Shown in pieces: positions 62,446-64,000 of a DNA stretch of 64,000 nt. The notes under the pieces are model-generated. The model saw nothing but the letters and a program-made list of their open reading frames with translations, ran no database searches and was not told where the DNA came from. The stretch is taken from contig QJNS01000087.1 in NCBI GenBank assembly GCA_004154925.1, forward strand, positions 186,001-250,000, given 5' to 3'. Made by a program: the position numbers and the translations under genes. Position 1 is the first letter of the stretch. Each line of letters begins with the position of its first letter. This DNA comes from Monosporascus cannonballus (taxonomy: Eukaryota > Ascomycota > Sordariomycetes > Xylariales).

Positions 62446-63975
62446 TCATCGACCGCCCACACCTTCCACCACCCGGGCGGCAGTGGCAGCCGCTCCGTCG
62501 TCCTTCCTGCTTGCGGCCGTGGCGATGTTGGCATAGCTCGAACCCCAGACGCCGAGCCCCGACGTCCGCTTCCTGGCCCTTATTGTGCTGTCGCGTTCAC
62601 CATCCTCGTCCATGCTGAACACGAACTCGCCGTCCTCCTCGCCGATGGGCGTCGTGTACCTCGCGCTCGAGCTGACGGAGCCGCTGCTGAGGTGCCGCTC
62701 GCCCGCCCTGCCGTTGGACGGCCTCGGGACCTGCGCGTGAGGTCGCAGTCTCGGCGATTCCCATTCGCCACCGTCGATCCGCGTGCGCTGGAGCTGCTGG
62801 GACAAGGTGCTCAGGCCCTCGATGCTGTCAGGCAGGTCTACCTTCTTCGGCCGGCCGATGTCGTCGCTGAGACTCGAGTTGCGTAGGGGGCTCCCGACGT
62901 GTCCGAAGGCTCCTGCGCTGGCCGCCATGGCGTGCTTCCTGCTCTCGTGCTCCTCGCAGTGGCGCTGGAAGAGGGGTCCCCAGCGGTTCGGGCTACCCCC
63001 CAGCGGGCTGCCGAACTTGGAAGTAGCGTCGGCGTTGGGCGTGCCGGCGCCGCCCGTGCCGATGACGCCCGCGGATGCGCCGTTGCCCCTGTGGCCGCCA
63101 ACCTCGTCGTCGGCGGCCCTCGATCCGCGCCGCGCCTTCTCGGCCGGAGTCAGCAGGTCTTTCAGGTTGTCGGGAAGGTAGTCCTCCTCCAGGAAGGGGA
63201 ACTCGGTGTCCTCCCAGTCGCGGTCGATGCCGCCGGTGATGGCTCGGGGTGCGCTGCTGCTCAGCATCTTAGGCTTGGCATAGCGGCTCGAGTGCATCTG
63301 GCGCCTGCCATAGTATTCGTCGGACGGCTGCGCGGGCGGCGACGAGGCGGCGACGGTCGAAGACAGGTGGTCGTTACTGCCGAAGGCGGAATGGTGCAGC
63401 AGTTTGAGGGCCTCCGAGGTGCGCGAGTCCTTAACAGCGCCCAGAGAGGGCGAGGGCGAGTCGAGCCCGAACTGCGAGGGCACCGAGGAGGGCCACGGCC
63501 CCGCGGGATACCGGGCGGCGTTGGAGATGCCGTTCGAGTCGAAGGAGGCCGGCAGTGGTGCGTCGAGGACCGACAGGCCCTTGGCGGCCACCGGTGACAG
63601 CCCGAGGCCGAGCCGCGAAGGTTCCTCCTCGCGGGGGGAGCCGTATTGCGAGCTCGTGTGCGAGTACGTGGCATCTATCGTCGGCAGGCCGTTCTCGATG
63701 CTCGGCTGGCGGTCGAGCGCGTGGAACGTCTCGCCGGGAGACATGGGATAGCCGTAGTGGCTGCCGCCGCCGTAGTTGCCGTTGCCGTTATCCGCGCGCA
63801 TAAAGGAATTGGTCAGAGCGCTATTGTTGGGCGCATTATAGGCCGCCGGAGGGTTCACCCGGTTTCCCAGGTGCAGAGGTTGGCCGATCGTGATGCCGTT
63901 CTTGCCGTAGTTGATCCGTCTCCCGTCTGCGAGGACGTGGATGTTTGCGCACTTGGGGCCGAATTTGCAATTGCC
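62446..63975 (-). CDS. CCCH zinc-finger protein (Lee1/Cps3-like), 3' part only
   Basis: The gene enters from the right edge; the window holds the last 509 codons in one exon. The exon begins at 63975, just after a TAG that would be an in-frame stop but reads well as the AG acceptor of an intron. Its first residues, GNCKFGPKCANIHVLADG, are the end of a CCCH finger (C-x5-C-x3-H); the first Cys and any earlier finger lie beyond the window. Yeast Lee1 and fission-yeast Cps3 have this finger type; it usually binds RNA, but the role here is inferred. The remainder is low-complexity and Ser/Pro/Gly/Ala-rich. It includes an acidic block DWEDTEFPFLEEDYLPDNLKD, a segment with RWGPLFQRH and a C-terminal EDGEFVFSMDED...GVWGSSYANI region. 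GC-rich codon use fits a normally expressed conserved gene and contrasts with the AT blocks. Confidence 0.82.
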   Translation of the reverse strand, partial: GNCKFGPKCANIHVLADGRRINYGKNGITIGQPLHLGNRVNPPAAYNAPNNSALTNSFMRADNGNGNYGGGSHYGYPMSPGETFHALDRQPSIENGLPTIDATYSHTSSQYGSPREEEPSRLGLGLSPVAAKGLSVLDAPLPASFDSNGISNAARYPAGPWPSSVPSQFGLDSPSPSLGAVKDSRTSEALKLLHHSAFGSNDHLSSTVAASSPPAQPSDEYYGRRQMHSSRYAKPKMLSSSAPRAITGGIDRDWEDTEFPFLEEDYLPDNLKDLLTPAEKARRGSRAADDEVGGHRGNGASAGVIGTGGAGTPNADATSKFGSPLGGSPNRWGPLFQRHCEEHESRKHAMAASAGAFGHVGSPLRNSSLSDDIGRPKKVDLPDSIEGLSTLSQQLQRTRIDGGEWESPRLRPHAQVPRPSNGRAGERHLSSGSVSSSARYTTPIGEEDGEFVFSMDEDGERDSTIRARKRTSGLGVWGSSYANIATAASRKDDGAAATAARVVEGVGGR

Positions 63976-64000
63976 CTATGGATTCGCGCAGCCGAGGTTA
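63976..64000 (-). other. End of an intron of the CCCH gene
   Basis: The - strand runs through 'gcgaatccatag' to the start of the exon. Without splicing here the zinc-finger frame would contain a stop two codons before the Cys. The donor lies outside the window. Confidence 0.6.

Noticed and set aside
62692..63803. Long frames on the + strand and other - strand phases over the CCCH gene
   Set aside because: They are shadows of the GC-rich codons of the - strand gene, which alone continues the zinc-finger motif.
1..64000. CRISPR array, bacterial operon, prophage or rRNA
   Set aside because: No regularly spaced repeats, Shine-Dalgarno-led gene strings, phage genes or rRNA sequence seen; introns and RIP mark this as fungal nuclear DNA.

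Overview
The window looks like nuclear DNA of a filamentous ascomycete (Pezizomycotina). Three observations support this. Protein genes carry short GT-AG introns of 46 to 165 bases. Two protein families typical of these fungi are present: a fungal rhodopsin-domain (PTH11/SAT4-like) seven-helix protein and a Lee1/Cps3-like CCCH zinc-finger protein. About 80% of the window is extremely AT-rich, CpA/TpG-poor and TpA-rich DNA, as left by repeat-induced point mutation (RIP). No species can be named from the sequence alone.

Layout. Bases 1 to about 19,180 (block I) and about 21,300 to 54,360 (block II) are RIP-degraded transposon graveyards with no credible genes. Block I holds a decayed Ty3/Gypsy retrotransposon on the + strand (6827-13262). 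Its LTRs, polypurine tract, reverse transcriptase remnant and integrase remnant can still be traced. Block II holds a related element on the - strand (21909-28397), a single 398-base LTR of the same group (49094-49491), three copies of a second, about 124-base LTR family (two with their own target-site duplications, so solo LTRs), a decayed gag zinc knuckle (about 36,530) and a candidate inverted-repeat element (29603-30475).

Between the blocks, 19.2-21.2 kb is a 2 kb island of ordinary composition. It carries one intact three-exon short-chain dehydrogenase/reductase (SDR) gene on the - strand. From 54.4 kb to the end the composition is normal. That part holds a gene-poor edge rich in repeat relics, the five-exon PTH11-like gene (+, 56654-58107), an intron-containing tRNA-Ile(AAU) gene (-, 59169-59266), about 3.2 kb with no gene I can support, and the 3' part of the CCCH gene (-, running off the right end).

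The genes do not form an obvious pathway or cluster. The clearest theme is genome compartmentation: a single oxidoreductase gene survives inside a silenced, mutated transposon landscape. Two unrelated repeat families sit at or near the composition boundaries on both sides of block II. I found no clear evidence of a new biological system. The best leads are these boundary repeats, the isolated SDR gene with an altered catalytic-tetrad position, and a G-depleted, strand-asymmetric 115-base patch at 33.4 kb.
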